Assembly: GCF_020091585.1 (NCBI RefSeq)
Contig: NZ_CP083582.1
Location: forward strand, 6,396,536 to 6,460,535
From: Kovacikia minuta CCNUW1
GTDB lineage: Bacteria; Cyanobacteriota; Cyanobacteriia; Leptolyngbyales; Leptolyngbyaceae
Direction of reading: 5' to 3'
DNA: 64,000 bases
The notes under the pieces were generated by a model. That model was not told the DNA's origin, ran no database searches, and was given only the letters and a program-made list of their open reading frames with translations. The position numbers and the translations under genes were made by a program. Shown piece by piece: positions 49,101-57,063 of the stretch. Numbering within the stretch: the stretch's first letter is position 1; the number at the start of each line of letters is the position of its first letter.

Positions 49101-49179
49101 GCAGTTGAACTCAACAACTTACAGCACTGCCACCGCGCTCCCTGAACTCGCCAGTGCAAACTGGGTTAATTACCTCTAG
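37144..49179 (+). CDS. giant DUF4347 surface protein: 16 propeller blades, beta-helix, cadherin-like and FG-GAP-like repeats
   Basis: One open frame of about 4011 residues. In order: repeat-encoded leader; DUF4347 (about 42-205); sixteen 60-residue TolB/PD40-like blades marked S(A/S)DGRYVAF (about 240-1160), made of two 480-residue halves; a cadherin-like domain; three segments starting with NTNDSG-GSLRQAILDAN (near 41140, 42700, 47290); beta-helix stretches, including units with ISGN and YIGTNASGTAAI of about 117 residues (43060-44900); cadherin-like tandem domains (45300-47250, TYTPAENANG, FTITIKPVNDPPSF); and six FG-GAP-like repeats ending WVNYL. It is a paralogue of the preceding gene at both ends. 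It is probably exported and extracellular; no secretion signal is evident and the export route is unknown. Confidence 0.87.
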   Translation: MRPFQPLNSTNSSALNPQPSILNPPSPLPTPSLISPTSFPSSSSLLFIDPTVDDLPNLLSGVTAGTEVHILNSSQNAVTQITNTLLGREGISSIHIVSHGESGGLDFGAGKLNLSDLPQFASQIQSWKKALTNDADILLYGCDVADGELGKAFVNILSQLTGADVAASSDLTGSASQSGNWTLEVNTGEIGTSLAFRADVLANYQHILPVDLVSSPLPALPNDAMGGSLTTNTSNRRVVSSDGRYSVFTSSGANLVPNDNNNAQDVFVHDRIAGTVSLVSLNSSGTGSGNNSASNPVISANGRYVAFQSGASDLVAGVGGIQIYVRDLQTGTTVVASRANGVSGVTGNSTSSNASISDDGRYVAFQSFANNLSPGDINFNQDIFVRDLMNNTTVLASPNSSGTNGGSSTSANPLISGDGQSVVFVSSATDLTALADTNGTQDIFWRNLQTNTTQLVSRNSAGTGTGNSFSDLPVISSDGRYVAFHSYASNLTSLSDTNNTYDVFLFDAQAGTNTLLSINSSGTGTGNSFSYNPSISADGRYIAFQSSSINLSPLDPNSTSDIYIRDRVAGTFTLASVNNSNTLGNNSSFDANISADGRYVAFVSAANNLSPLDTNFNQDIFVRDLQSNTTVLVSPNSSGTDGGNAASLTPVISANGQVVVFSTNAANLTSSSDSNGQSDVVLRHLPTNTSNLLSRRDPSLPLSTTAGSSSVNSSRNRSVSADGRYVVFDSSAGNLVPNDNNNAQDVFVRDTQTNTVSLVSLNSSDTGSSNGSSSSPVISANGRYVAFVSNANNLVTGVGGTQVYVRDLQTGTTVVASRANGVSGVTGNSNSSNASISDDGRYVAFTSTANNLSPSDTNFNQDIFVRDLQNNTTVLASPNSGGTNGGSSTSFSPLISGDGQSVVFVSVATDLTALADTNGTQDIFRRNLQTNTTQLVSRNSAGTGTGNNFSDLPVISSDGRYVAFYSNASDLTSLSDTNNTYDVFLFDAQAGTNTLLSINSSGTGTGNSGSYTPSISADGRYIAFQSNASNLSPLDTNGTPDIYVRDRVAGTFTLASVNNSNTLGNNTSYEANISANGRYVAFLSYASNLSPLDTNFNQDVFVRDLQTGASHLISRNQTDSNGGNSNSFTPRIGADGRYVLFQSNSSDLVSNDLNGQQDVFGLGLSADPTVTLPGGTLAYTENDPATLIDPGATVQDPGSANLNGGFLRALFSANGTVDDRLAIRNQGNGSGQIGVSGSTITYNSGSGAVAIGTFTGGTGTTLLLITFNANATPEAAQALIRNLTYANVSENPSTAARTLNITLSDGSGGSTLVTKTINVTAVDDTQFFVTNTNDSGAGSLRQAILDANADPGAETITFVGPTFTDTTPDTISLTSGLIIDDDVTLQGTGATKLAIAGTGPIDNGFALLTINASKTASFSGLTLRDATYGIRNNGTIASFSNSVITNTRFEGINNSSGSTIALLTNSTISNVQLQGIYNGGTITTLSNSTISGNTSYGIYNDGTITNLLNTTFGFNGRNGIYNNGAIANLNNNTISSSQQDGIIIDGGTITNLSSSTVSGNLYSGIALVRNGTIANLINSTISGNGIDGIYLSNSGINSLINSTIAGNQRFGLNNDGGGTITTAANNLVAGNGSNGTANLNVVPLGATNLIGTFASVGLDPVLRNNGGLTQTHALLPYSPAANVGSNAALPQDTADLDGDSNITEPIPFDQRGTGFNRIRGGTVDVGAFEVQNDLPTSANNSVTFNEDTDYTFTAADFPFSDTDNGDSLQSVQITQLPTAGSLTLNGNAVNASDIITLSDITSNKLKFTPFANANGTNYASFQFKVGDGKGFSSSASTMTLNVTGVDDTEFVVINTNSGGAGSLRQAILDANADTGAETIRFNITGGGVQAINLSSALPEITEQVTIDGYTQAGATENTLAVGNNANLKIVLTDNGSEGLANGLVLTNGSNNSTIQGLVIQGFSNSAITIQNGSTGSTIRGNFIGTNVAGDAASANGYGVQLTQGASNNVIGGSAAGDRNLISGNTNAGINLSIGASSNLIQGNYIGTNASGTAAIANQSDGVQLQNSGSNNTLQGNVISGNGANGIFMTSTGTNQVKGNLIGTNAAGNAAIANIGKGIYISGTGSMTLGGSTVADRNVISGNGQQGITIDGNGGYIIQGNYIGTNASGTAAIANQSDGVFLNNVGSSTIQTNLISGNTGNGVSVVTGGGNQITGNTIGTNAAGDAAIGNQGKGISITNSGNPTIGGTTTADRNLISGNGQQGIVISGSGGGTIQGNYIGTNASGTAAIGNQNGGIVLDNHSGATIQTNLISGNNSIGVLLQNGSNGTQVKGNSIGTDITGTIDLGNTLDGIQISSSQGTTIGGSTVSDRNLISGNDRIGILLSTSANNNQIKGNYIGTNAAGTAQLRNNYDGVQITNSANNLIGGSAAGEGNLISGNGDSSAPNGLGIFIAGASAIGNQIKGNRIGTDVTGTVAIGNRLGGIQTQSATNTVIGGSTAGDRNLISGNAGNGIAIVGNTATDGINNQVQGNYVGTDITGTAALGNNGRGITITTNNNLIGGTNPGEGNVVAFNANYGVRVNLSTGNRILGNSVFSNGTLGIELAPDNSVTPNDLGDGDTGANNLQNFPVLTNVSNNSISGFLNSNASRTYRIEFFANTAYDSSGAGEGEVYLGFQEVTTDGSGNATISFNYTPVNGKSIITATATDLTTGDTSEFSLRNQAPVNNLPAGPFNTNEDTALVFSGANKISISDADTSNNIQVTLNATNGTVALGSTSNVTVTGDNSNTVTVTGSIADINAALNGLSFNPTANYNGIASIQIVTNDQAALELGGALSDTDTLNITVNPFNDAPVLSDTDVVLSAVNEDAGNPTGDVGTSIFAIINSSNVSDIDIDSGFLAGIAITAVDTSNGSWFYRLNDSANWTPLNTVSDSNALLLSAEARIYFKPGANFSGDVNQAITFRAWDQTSGTAGNFANTTGSNNGGTTAFSAATDTAALTVNPINDVPSFTKGIDQSVNEDAGAQVVSNWATNLSAGAANESSQTLTFVVSNDNNNLFSAQPSIDSSGNLTYTPAENANGMATVTVFLKDNGGTANGGVDTSATQTFTITIKPVNDPPSFTKGTNQTIDEDAGAQTIANWATNISPGPADEAGQTVNFQVSNNNNGLFSVQPTIDPTGKLTYTPADNASGTATITVALKDTGGLLNNGVDTSAAQTFTITINPVNDAPSFTGNATLTAIQEDTTNPAGSTISNLFGNLFQDIDTNSSLGGIAVVGNPANSNLQGEWQYSTDSGTNWSAMGTVADDATALALSATTLVRFVPFANYHGTVPDLVVRALDNSYNGGYSNGSTRVTVNASANGGITPIAATTNTLGTSVTAVDDTAFFVINTNDSGLGSLRQAILDANNDAGTETITFTGTPFTDATPDTISLTSGELSISDSVTITGTGADKLTLSGNGGEPARVFDIANPATVTLEGMTIANGNAINANGGGIHNSGNLTVNKVAIRSNTATEGAGIYNVGNLTILNSTLSGNTASDYGGGIANNGTLVIRNSTISGNQVTSTDNDKGGGAIDQFGSGNPTATIENSTIAFNSAANASTSGIWLENGTMSLRNTIVANNNGTNNFQVETGATLTSLGNNLTNSVTSPLNQLSDRTNANARLAPLANNGGTTQTHALLSGSAAINAGNNANAPTTDQRGFTRILSDKIDIGAVEYAPQPDYTSDGKIDLLWRNSSSGANVIWALNGTSYSTAFALPTLTDTNWQLEGTADFTGDGKADLLWRNRSTGANVVWQLNGTGYSTAFALPTLKDTNWQIEGTADFTGDGRADVLWRNYSTGANVVWQLNGTSYSTAFTLPTLKDSNWRIEGVADFTGDGKADILWRHYGNGANVIWLMNGTSYSTAFTLPTQSADWSLWSLAKVADFTGDGKDDLLWRNSTTGANVIWQLNGTSYSTSYALPTLKGYQWTIQGVADLDGNGSNDILWRNSSTGANVIWQLNSTTYSTATALPELASANWVNYL
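37171..37280. repeat. CCTCAAC heptamer array coding the N-terminus of the giant protein
   Basis: CCCTCAA, CCTCAAT and CCCCACT units translate as ALNPQPSILNPPSPLPTPS. The array occupies the same position as in the smaller paralogue but with different unit composition. Confidence 0.75.
37861..40740 (+). repeat. 1440-bp in-register tandem duplication
   Basis: 37861-39300 and 39301-40740 align without gaps at every point checked (offset exactly 1440 bp, e.g. ACCCAATGACAACAATAATG at 37911 and 39351). Each half encodes 480 residues, eight 60-residue blades; similarity falls off towards the end of the second half. Confidence 0.85.
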
Positions 49180-49184
49180 AGCAT

Positions 49185-49272
49185 CGGTACAGTATTTCGA
49201 GAAACCGGGTTTCTGGTGAGGATATGCAACGAAACTTGAGCATCTCACAGAAGAAACCCGGTTTCTGTACCG
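49185..49272. repeat. 88-bp inverted-repeat element
   Basis: CGGTACAG and CTGTACCG ends enclose two AGAAACC(C/G)GGTTTCT palindromes, as in the 30035 element but with different ends. It lies directly after the giant gene. Confidence 0.65.
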
Positions 49273-49316
49273 GCGTTCTAGGCAATAACCCTGGCTGAAC
49301 CAGTACAGCAACTCAA

Positions 49317-49346
49317 ATCCCCGACTTTTCCAAAAAAGTCGGGGAT
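49317..49346. terminator. hairpin after the giant DUF4347 gene
   Basis: A 13-bp perfect stem (ATCCCCGACTTTT) with a CCAA loop. A-rich and T-rich arms give it the look of a bidirectional terminator. Confidence 0.6.
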
Positions 49347-49482
49347 CTAATCTCCCTCTGATTTAATTTCTATTCCTAAGAGGATGTTTGAAAAGGTATG
49401 GACTGTAAAATGCAACACTCAGAGATCCCCCCTAACCCCCCTTAAAAAGGGGAGAAACAGGCTTAAAGTCCCCCTGATTAAG

Positions 49483-50674
49483 GGTAGGGCTGATTTATTC
49501 TAGCCAGAGGGGAAGTCAAGCATCGGCAATAGCTGAGAAAAGTCGTTTTTGAGAAGGTCGATCGCAGTTGTAATCGAGCGATGCCCCGCTCGGCGGAATA
49601 AGGTAATCGACAAGTTGCGAATCAACGCCATCAAGGTAGCCGCAGCAGGAGCAGAAATGGAGTGAGTGTCTTCCCCCAGCACCACATCTTTGACCCAATG
49701 CAACAGATTCTCGATACCCCAATGAGCCCGAATGCGCCCTTGCAAGGCATCTGCCTTGTCCGTCCAACTGGTGATGTAGTAGCGATGCTCTAAATACGGT
49801 TGCCCTTGACGATGACCGCAGCGAATCACCTCGACTCCCTGTTGGGCACCGCTCCACTGGTCTTTGAACGCATCAGGCAAGGGAAAGACTGACGCAATGC
49901 GGGTCGTTTGACGACTACGAGTGGTTTCGCTATCGAGATGAACACTCACGACTTCATCACTTTGTGCCAATGCCTGCAATTGTTGATAAAGCGTCTTCTG
50001 ATTGGCTTTAACGGTAATCACATAATCATTACCCTGCTGATGAATCAACTCAACTGTTTTTTGGGGCGTGCAAAGCATCCAAGCTGATCGTGACTCCCGA
50101 TAACTGCAATCGCTCTAACAGGTCATAGACTACCTGAATCTCGCTTCTGTCCCCATTGTCAAAAGCCGCTTGCCCCACCACCAATCCTTGCTCCAGTTGG
50201 AACACCGAGACGACGTTAACAAAGTTTTGCTCTGAACCATGAGCATTGTTAACCGTATTCCTCAAGCTTTTGCCATCCACCGCACAGTTTTCTCCAGCTT
50301 GCATTAATCCTGCTGTTTGTGCCCAACTGTTGAATGCATCGGCAACCGCATTAAAGTCAATCTCTAGCAATAACCGTCGAATCGTTGAATAACTCGGTAA
50401 TGCTGCTCGTCGTAACCCTAACTGTTCGGAGAGGGTCTCTTGATGTCGTAGCATAAAGCGAGTTAACCCACGATAACCGCGATAGCCGCTCATTGTTCCC
50501 AGAATGATTAACAACAGAAACACCCAGAGCGGATAGCGCTATCCAGCACCACGTCGATGGTCAGGAATGGTTTTGAGAGCTTCAATGAGAGTCATGATGA
50601 GCTTTGGAAACGGGTATCTATATGTCCTCCTGATCTAGCTTAATAATCCTCTACTAGAATGAATCAACCCTACC
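49483..50674 (-). mobile_element. ISAs1-family insertion sequence, 1192 bp
   Basis: Terminal inverted repeats of about 21 bp with two mismatches start GGTAGGG(C/T)TGATT. A 9-bp target duplication CTGATTAAG flanks it, within the 8-10 bp usual for the family; boundaries could shift by one base. Confidence 0.85.
49500..50595 (-). pseudogene. ISAs1-family transposase, inactivated
   Basis: The full frame would start at ATG 50595 (MTLIEALKTIPDHRRGAG) and give about 364 residues. An in-frame TAG at 50539-50541 follows GAG and precedes RYPLWVFLLL. A second defect near 50060-50070 (C4-A6 run) shifts the frame: LDALHAPKNS* against the expected LDALHAQKTVELIHQQ. Family marks are AVDGKSLRN, GNDYVITVKANQ, and the C-terminal HWGIENLLHWVKDVVLGED. 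DDE-type catalysis would need both defects repaired, so the element is probably immobile by itself. Confidence 0.85.
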
Positions 50675-50796
50675 CTGATTAAGGGGGACTTAGGGGGATC
50701 GCATCTTTGCTACCGACAGTAGGACTTTTCAAACACCCTCTAAGGGACTCGCTGAGAAATAACATCCCACTTTCATCCACCCATCCACTCACCTGC

Positions 50797-52174
50797 GTTA
50801 GTGTCACGAATTTTTCGCCACGGTTTTACGGTCATGTTTGGCATGATCACGCTCAATCACGAGGAAAAAGACAGTGAGGCAACTCGTTTCATGCGGGAAT
50901 GCCCCAATTTCATCTGACTTGGTGCGAAATTCTCGAAATAGCCGCTCCAAATGATTAGTGGTGCGAATATGCCGATGCAGGTTTGGTGCAAATTGATAGA
51001 AAGTCAGGGTCAACTCTAGATCGCGTTGAAAGACTTGGATGGCTTTGGGTTCTTGTGTTTCCCATTTGGTGATGAATTGCTCTAACCGTTGCCTTGCCTG
51101 CTCCAAAGTCTCTGCATTGTAGATTTGATAAGCCTCAGAGGCAATTTCAAATCGACGCTGCCGTTTGGCATCTTCCCGCTTCAGGGGTTGTTCCTGCTCA
51201 TCGGTTTTCGGCAAATCCTCATAACTCAAATAGCGCTCAATCCCTCGGATTTTGTGCGTGATACAGCGTTGCTGTTGGGCCTGGGGCAAGGTCTTTTTCA
51301 ACGCCTTGGGCAATCCCAAACTGCCATCACTGACCACTAATTTCACCGCATCGGCTTGCAGTCCTCGGGCGATTAAATGCTCAAACAAGGCCTCCCACTC
51401 TGCTTCTCCTTCGTCGGAGGCAATCTCATAATGCAGGATTTCATAAGACCCATCCTCCCAGACGGCTAGAACTGCCAAAATTACCCGTTCTTCGGCCTGC
51501 CGACTTTGTCGCAGATGTCCTGCCCGGTCTAGCTTAAACGCTTCTCGGGTATATTGAATCTCTACCCACACCCCATCGACGATTAATATCGCAGGGGTTT
51601 TGCCAATCGGGGCTAAGCGACGAGTGTCTAAGTGTTGCTGAATCTGGAGGGTGACTTGGTTCACAGCACTGCGGGAAAGCACATGTCCTATGAGAAAATA
51701 TAGCGCCTCTTGCAAATCTCTCAACGACAGTCCCATCACATACAAACAACACAACCAGTTGAGCAGGTTGCCTAAGCCCCGTTGGTAACGTTGGAGAATC
51801 TGCCACTCTCGTTCTGGGTTGCGTTCTCGTAATTTCGGAACTCGCAAATCCTTCACCTGGCCATACTGGGTATCGAGTCTCCGTTGAAAATACCCGGAAC
51901 GTCGAGGTCGATCGTCTCCCATTTTGGCTAGTTCTGCCTTGAGTTCCTCTTTCAGTGCGCTCTCCAAGGTGATTTTGACGGCACTGATGACGGCCTCTCT
52001 GAGGGCCTGTTCTAACGCCTCATCCAGTTCAGGTTGAAAACTGACGGCTTTGACTCGATGGATTAGTTGTTCTCGTTGGGCTATGGTCATGGGAAGCTCC
52101 CCTCTCGATGGAGTTCCTCTACTGTCACTGAATCTTTTTTCTCTGTCTAATGGCGAAAAATTCGTGACACTAAC
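50797..52174 (-). mobile_element. intact IS256-family insertion sequence, 1378 bp
   Basis: Perfect 24-bp terminal inverted repeats (50797-50820 and 52151-52174, beginning GTTAGTGTCACGAATTTT) and a direct repeat CACCTGC (50790-50796, 52175-52181) on both sides. It inserted 15 bp after the lysC stop codon. Perfect ends suggest a recent arrival. Confidence 0.9.
50804..52090 (-). CDS. IS256-family (Mutator-like) transposase
   Basis: A 428-residue DDE transposase. N-terminal helical region, then a YFQRRLDTQYGQVKDLRVP segment typical of the family, the first Asp in AILIVDGVWVEI, the second in LVVSDGSLGLPKAL, THKIRGIERYL, and the C-terminal TTNHLERLFREFR with the catalytic Glu. The start at 52090 follows AGGGGAG at 7 bases; the longer frame to 52177 would begin outside the element. 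The stop lies inside the left inverted repeat. The gene appears intact. Confidence 0.93.
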   Translation of the reverse strand: MTIAQREQLIHRVKAVSFQPELDEALEQALREAVISAVKITLESALKEELKAELAKMGDDRPRRSGYFQRRLDTQYGQVKDLRVPKLRERNPEREWQILQRYQRGLGNLLNWLCCLYVMGLSLRDLQEALYFLIGHVLSRSAVNQVTLQIQQHLDTRRLAPIGKTPAILIVDGVWVEIQYTREAFKLDRAGHLRQSRQAEERVILAVLAVWEDGSYEILHYEIASDEGEAEWEALFEHLIARGLQADAVKLVVSDGSLGLPKALKKTLPQAQQQRCITHKIRGIERYLSYEDLPKTDEQEQPLKREDAKRQRRFEIASEAYQIYNAETLEQARQRLEQFITKWETQEPKAIQVFQRDLELTLTFYQFAPNLHRHIRTTNHLERLFREFRTKSDEIGAFPHETSCLTVFFLVIERDHAKHDRKTVAKNS

Positions 52175-52189
52175 CACCTGCTGCTATTG

Positions 52190-54173
<1,984 letters not shown>

Positions 54174-54263
54174 CTTCCTTCACCCATCCGATGAGAGAAT
54201 CTATTCTATTATGCGACTGCTTCCAGTTCTGATTAAACATTTGAGATGAGACAGCACATTGGA

Positions 54264-54680
54264 ATGGGAAAATTTTCTATTTGGATAATAAAGATCTGGC
54301 TGATCCTCAACCTGATACCGATCGCCCTCGCCCAGACTGTTCCTCAACCTGACCCAAATGGAGATTATTTCAGCAACGAAGCCCCATTAAAACGCAAGAA
54401 TCCTCCCCCCAAAATGCAAGCAGGCTCCCTCTGGCGAGTAGTCTCTTTCTCTTTGAACTGTCGCGCAACTCCTGGTGTCAGCCAGCCCGTAGTTCGGCAG
54501 TACAAACAAGGCAGCATTTTGGAAGCAGACGTGGGGCGAGGTGGCTCCGATGAAGTGTTGATGAATGCTAAAGATGCAAACGGAAAACCCTGGATGGCGG
54601 TTAGAGGACAGAGTGTTGAGAATCGGTGTTACGTTAGAGCTAACAGCAAATATATTCACCCCCTGTCTCTAGCCAAATAG
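54264..54680 (+). CDS. small secreted protein, possible SH3-like fold
   Basis: 138 residues. A signal peptide (MGKFSIWIIKIWLILNLIPIALA, cleaved before QTVPQ) precedes a mature part with two cysteines (LNCRATPG and NRCYVRA) and the pattern WRVVSFSLNCRATPGVSQPVV that resembles bacterial SH3 domains (SLNVRSGPGTSYPV). Function unknown. The start at 54264 gives a cleaner signal peptide than 54246. It diverges from lysC. Confidence 0.65.
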   Translation: MGKFSIWIIKIWLILNLIPIALAQTVPQPDPNGDYFSNEAPLKRKNPPPKMQAGSLWRVVSFSLNCRATPGVSQPVVRQYKQGSILEADVGRGGSDEVLMNAKDANGKPWMAVRGQSVENRCYVRANSKYIHPLSLAK

Positions 54681-54752
54681 AGAGATTCCACTGGAAAATC
54701 TCAAGAATGCTCAAAGCGTTTTTACAAAGTACAAAGTGGCTTCCATATTTAG

Positions 54753-55358
54753 TTAGCCAATCTCAACCATATGCCTATACATTGACTGCATTTCCTTGTC
54801 AGTCAGAGTTTCTGTTTCATCTTGAGGCACCCAAAGGAATTCGAAAATCATCAGGTAGCGCGATCGCATCATTGTAATTTCTTGTAAAACATCCCGCAGC
54901 AGAGACGCAGAATAGATTTCACCAAACAAAGGTTGATCGTCTGCTGTCATCAGCAACAACGTCACCACGATATGGTCTGAATGGCTACTGTACGAAGACT
55001 CCGAATTTGCCTGAGCAAATTCCCCCTTCTCCGGGTTGAAGGATTCCCCGATCGACTTTGCCCGTTCTTGCTGCAAAAGCTGATAGAACAATTCTGTCGC
55101 CGCTTCTCGACCGTCTACCGTCTGTGAACGCGCCAAAACATGCGTCCAAAACTCGGTGTTATCTAACAGCAAAGTCGCAATCTGCTGCAATAGGGTAAAT
55201 AATCCTTCTACTGTCCGGGTATCCGCACTTTTAGTCAGTTGGTCTAGTTTTGCCTGGAGGGTGCGTGCCCTTGTCCGCAGGGCAACCTGCAACTTACTGA
55301 TGGTGATGATATCGTTCGTCAGTTCGTAACTATCAAAGTCTTCTAAATCTTCCTGCAT
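54753..55358 (-). CDS. DUF1517-family protein, soluble paralogue
   Basis: 201 residues matching the C-terminal domain of the next gene: ELTNDIITISKLQVALRTRAR, VVTLLLMTADDQPLFGEIYS, LMIFEFLWVPQDETETLT. It lacks the membrane segment and Gly/Ser-rich region, so it is probably cytoplasmic and a tandem duplicate. It is 185 bp downstream of the paralogue, with degenerate heptamer tracts between them. Confidence 0.8.
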   Translation of the reverse strand: MQEDLEDFDSYELTNDIITISKLQVALRTRARTLQAKLDQLTKSADTRTVEGLFTLLQQIATLLLDNTEFWTHVLARSQTVDGREAATELFYQLLQQERAKSIGESFNPEKGEFAQANSESSYSSHSDHIVVTLLLMTADDQPLFGEIYSASLLRDVLQEITMMRSRYLMIFEFLWVPQDETETLTDKEMQSMYRHMVEIG

Positions 55359-55543
55359 AAAATCCCATTATCGGGTAATTGGGGGTAGATGATAGGTATC
55401 AGAGGTCAGCAGCTAAAAACAGGGGAAGGGGTTAGGAATCAGGCTCCAGGAGTTAGGAGTAGGAGGGTGAAGCAGGGATAGAGATTAAACCCATTCCATT
55501 GCCCAACTCAAAACTTAAACCCAAAAACGCTTCTCCCTCGTTG

Positions 55544-56689
55544 TCAAAGCTGCACCATGTCCGAGTATTCAGTCAGCAACTCGTCGTAGGTGAGATGATC
55601 CGCTTCATCCTGAGGACTCCACAGCAACTCAAACACCATTAGGTAATCAGCGGGTACTGATGCTAGCTTTTCTAGCACGTCCTTCAGTTCTTCTACCGTG
55701 TGAATTTCACTGAATAAGGGTTTGTCGTGGGCAGTACCGATCAAAAGGGTGACCACAATATATGATGCCGGATCTTGATCGGAGTCAGGCTTGAAGGTTT
55801 GACGATTGATTCTGCCGCCAACATTGGTCAGGGTTTCCACACTGAATTTGCTCCGTTCTGCGATCGACAGTTTGTTAAACATCGCCTCCGCTTCGGTCAA
55901 ATTCCTGACGGTTTCTGAACTGCCTCGAACATGCGACCAGTTCTCCGGGGTGCGTAAGAGTGCCAGCACCGCCTCCTGCAACAATTGCAACAATCCTTCT
56001 GGAGTACTGGTATCAATAGTCTGACTCAATTGATTCAATTCAGCCTGGGTAGAACGCGCCTGTGCCAGCAAAGCCACCTGGACTTTGCTAACCGTCACAG
56101 TATCATTCGCCAACTCTGTTCCCCCACCCCCACCGCCAATTCCTCCTCCTCCCTGGCGTGCTCTCAGCGAGGAAAAGACCAACATCAAGACAACGGGAAC
56201 AGAAAGCCCGATCAGCAACAACGCCACAATTCCCCAGCCACCATCGTCGGTTGAACGATTTGAGCCAGTAGCGTTGGGATACCTCCGGGGTTCTGTGTAG
56301 TAGGGATCGCTGTAGGCAGGAGGTCCCGATGGTACATAGATTGGGGGACCAGCAGGTACGGGAACAATTACAGGTCCTCTGTAAGAAGGCCGAGAATAGG
56401 AAGGGGAGGAAGGATAGGGTTGGTAATCCCAGGAGGGATTAGAACGGGAGTAGGAACCACCAGAAGGGGAACCACTGGACCCAGAACGGGATGGGGATGA
56501 ACGAAATGACCCACCTCCAGCACGCCCTCCGCTACTGCGGGCATAGGCCTGGGTATCAAATTTGAGATCTGGCCCAGTGGCATCAGTAATCAGACGAAGC
56601 CCAAAAGAATTGGACCAAAGTATACCGATCACAACTCCTGCACAAATCTTCGCTAACGCACCAAAGCGTTTGTGTCTTGAGCGTTCCAT
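55544..56689 (-). CDS. DUF1517 membrane protein
   Basis: 381 residues from ATG 56689 (MERSRHKRFGALAK). Signal or membrane segment at about 10-28, a Ser/Gly/Pro/Tyr-rich outer region (RSSGGRAGGGSFRSSPSRS, PSYSRPSYRGP), a membrane helix (IVALLLIGLSVPVVLMLVF) followed by a glycine run, then the cytoplasmic DUF1517 domain ending SPQDEADHLTYDELLTEY. Function unknown; related proteins occur in plastids. The longer frame to 56731 has no better signals. It diverges from the SPFH gene across a repeat array. Confidence 0.82.
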   Translation of the reverse strand: MERSRHKRFGALAKICAGVVIGILWSNSFGLRLITDATGPDLKFDTQAYARSSGGRAGGGSFRSSPSRSGSSGSPSGGSYSRSNPSWDYQPYPSSPSYSRPSYRGPVIVPVPAGPPIYVPSGPPAYSDPYYTEPRRYPNATGSNRSTDDGGWGIVALLLIGLSVPVVLMLVFSSLRARQGGGGIGGGGGGTELANDTVTVSKVQVALLAQARSTQAELNQLSQTIDTSTPEGLLQLLQEAVLALLRTPENWSHVRGSSETVRNLTEAEAMFNKLSIAERSKFSVETLTNVGGRINRQTFKPDSDQDPASYIVVTLLIGTAHDKPLFSEIHTVEELKDVLEKLASVPADYLMVFELLWSPQDEADHLTYDELLTEYSDMVQL

Positions 56690-56731
56690 GAGAAGAATAT
56701 CCAGATTAATCGAACACACGACAGGATGCAC

Positions 56732-57063
56732 CTGCTCTCAATTCTAGGCAATTAAGCGATCGCCAACCTGGAATCTAACGTTTTTTTGATAACAGAGGGA
56801 AAGAAAAATGGGGAGTGGGGAGTGGGGAGCGGGGAATGGGGAGTGGAGGAAGAGTTATGAGTTTTAAGCTTTAAGTTTTGAGTTAATTCTGACACCTGAC
56901 TCCCTCCTTCTGCCCTCTGCCTCCTGCCCTCTGCCTTTCTTTATCCTTCATCCTTCATCCCTCCTCCCTCCTCCCTCCTCCCTCCTCGTTACTCCGGAGT
57001 CTCAACCGGGAACTCTGTAGTTAAGCAGTAACAACTCATACCTGGATACTCAGGGAGGATTCC
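56732..57063. repeat. 332-bp gap largely filled by a compound heptamer array (56806-56993)
   Basis: Tracts in the order GGGGAGT, AGTTTTA, CTGACTC, CTGCCCT, ATCCTTC, CCTCCTC. The promoters of the DUF1517 and SPFH genes must lie here; no clear box was seen. Confidence 0.75.

Larger units (their letters stand above)
49380..50740. mobile_element. 160-bp MITE, copy 2, split by an ISAs1-type element
   Basis: The ends (49380 and 50740) and the flanking TAA/TAA repeat match copy 1. Removing the insertion sequence and one 9-bp repeat (CTGATTAAG at 49474-49482 and 50675-50683) restores exactly 160 bp, the length of copy 1. Confidence 0.85.

Noticed and set aside
37144-49179. RTX-type calcium-binding toxin
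   Set aside because: No GGxGxDxxx nonapeptide repeats were found; the repeats are propeller, beta-helix and FG-GAP types.
50050-50078. Programmed frameshift in the ISAs1 transposase at the C4-A6 run
   Set aside because: The needed shift is +1, not the usual -1 on A runs, ISAs1 transposases are single-frame, and a separate in-frame TAG already disables the gene.
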